Positions 5,094 through 5,219 of a stretch of 5,219 bases of DNA are shown in pieces. Numbering within the stretch: the first letter of the stretch is position 1; every line of letters begins with the position of its first letter. The position numbers and the translations under genes were made by a program. The stretch is from Pseudomonadota bacterium (GTDB taxonomy: Bacteria > Pseudomonadota > Gammaproteobacteria > Pseudomonadales > UBA5518), in NCBI GenBank assembly GCA_022705125.1, contig JAKJFB010000202.1:1-5219 (forward strand), in the 5' to 3' direction. The notes beneath the pieces were generated by a model, which saw nothing but the letters and a program-made list of their open reading frames with translations, was not told the origin of the DNA and searched no databases.

Positions 5094-5121
5094 CCGGGGC
5101 CCACGCATGCGTGGGCCCCGG
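5094..5121. terminator. Perfect 28-nt palindrome after ppa, likely terminator
   Basis: The region is a perfect GC-rich inverted repeat centred between 5107 and 5108, able to form a 12-pair stem (CCGGGGCCCACG with CGTGGGCCCCGG) around a four-base loop. It starts 27 bases after the ppa stop codon. The downstream side has only TTT after CCG (5125-5127), so it lacks a proper U-tract. Because it is symmetrical, it could stop transcription from both sides. Confidence 0.6.
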
Positions 5122-5128
5122 CCGTTTA

Positions 5129-5219
5129 CGGCGCGGCTGACGTGACACTGACGGGATTGGCAGTGCCTTGTCGGCCATGGGGGCTGATGTGGCAGCCGAG
5201 TCGCGGGGCAGGGGCCGGG
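5129..5219. other. No recognisable gene at the right edge
   Basis: These 91 bases have no convincing coding region, RNA gene or promoter. A short inverted pair, CACTG and CAGTG with about ten bases between, lies near 5146-5165 and could be chance. The stretch is probably the upstream or downstream flank of the next gene outside the window. Confidence 0.5.

Overview
The window is high-GC, densely coded bacterial DNA with short intergenic gaps. The protein set (an Fe-S FNR regulator beside hemN, a second Crp/Fnr regulator, a SirB-family membrane protein, a TauE/SafE-like membrane protein, a small metallochaperone and a family I pyrophosphatase) fits a facultatively anaerobic, probably denitrifying, betaproteobacterium of the Rhodocyclales type (Azoarcus/Thauera-like). 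This placement is inferred from gene content and protein style, not from a database search. No RNA gene, mobile element, CRISPR array or long repeat is visible.

Layout. Positions 1-638 (minus) hold a Crp/Fnr regulator without cysteines, resembling the Dnr type; its C-terminal end lies outside the window. It is divergent from a four-helix SirB-family membrane protein (721-1101, plus), which converges on fnr (1138-1884, minus), the [4Fe-4S] oxygen sensor with all four ligand cysteines. A 134-bp divergent region separates fnr from hemN (2019-3410, plus), the oxygen-independent coproporphyrinogen III oxidase. That region contains a perfectly symmetrical FNR/Anr box (1951-1964). After a strong hairpin with a T-rich tail come a TauE/SafE-like membrane protein (3482-4192) and a 69-residue HMA-domain metal chaperone (4239-4448). 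An independent transcription unit with a perfect TATAAT box encodes the pyrophosphatase ppa (4539-5066), followed by a perfect 28-nt palindrome. Positions 5129-5219 hold no gene that I can support.

How the genes work together. The core reads as a low-oxygen respiration module. FNR senses oxygen loss and probably activates hemN through the box at 1951, keeping haem synthesis going when the oxygen-dependent HemF fails. The SafE-like protein and the HMA protein are typical companions of cbb3-type oxidase maturation, probably for copper delivery. The Dnr-like regulator carries the same ExxSR DNA-reading motif as FNR, so it may act on the same sites in response to a different signal, probably nitric oxide. 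ppa is a housekeeping neighbour with its own promoter.

I see no wholly new system. The points most worth a second look are the geometry of the hemN control region, the uncertain hemN start, the terminator-like hairpin touching the SafE-like start codon, and the pairing of haem and copper genes under oxygen control.
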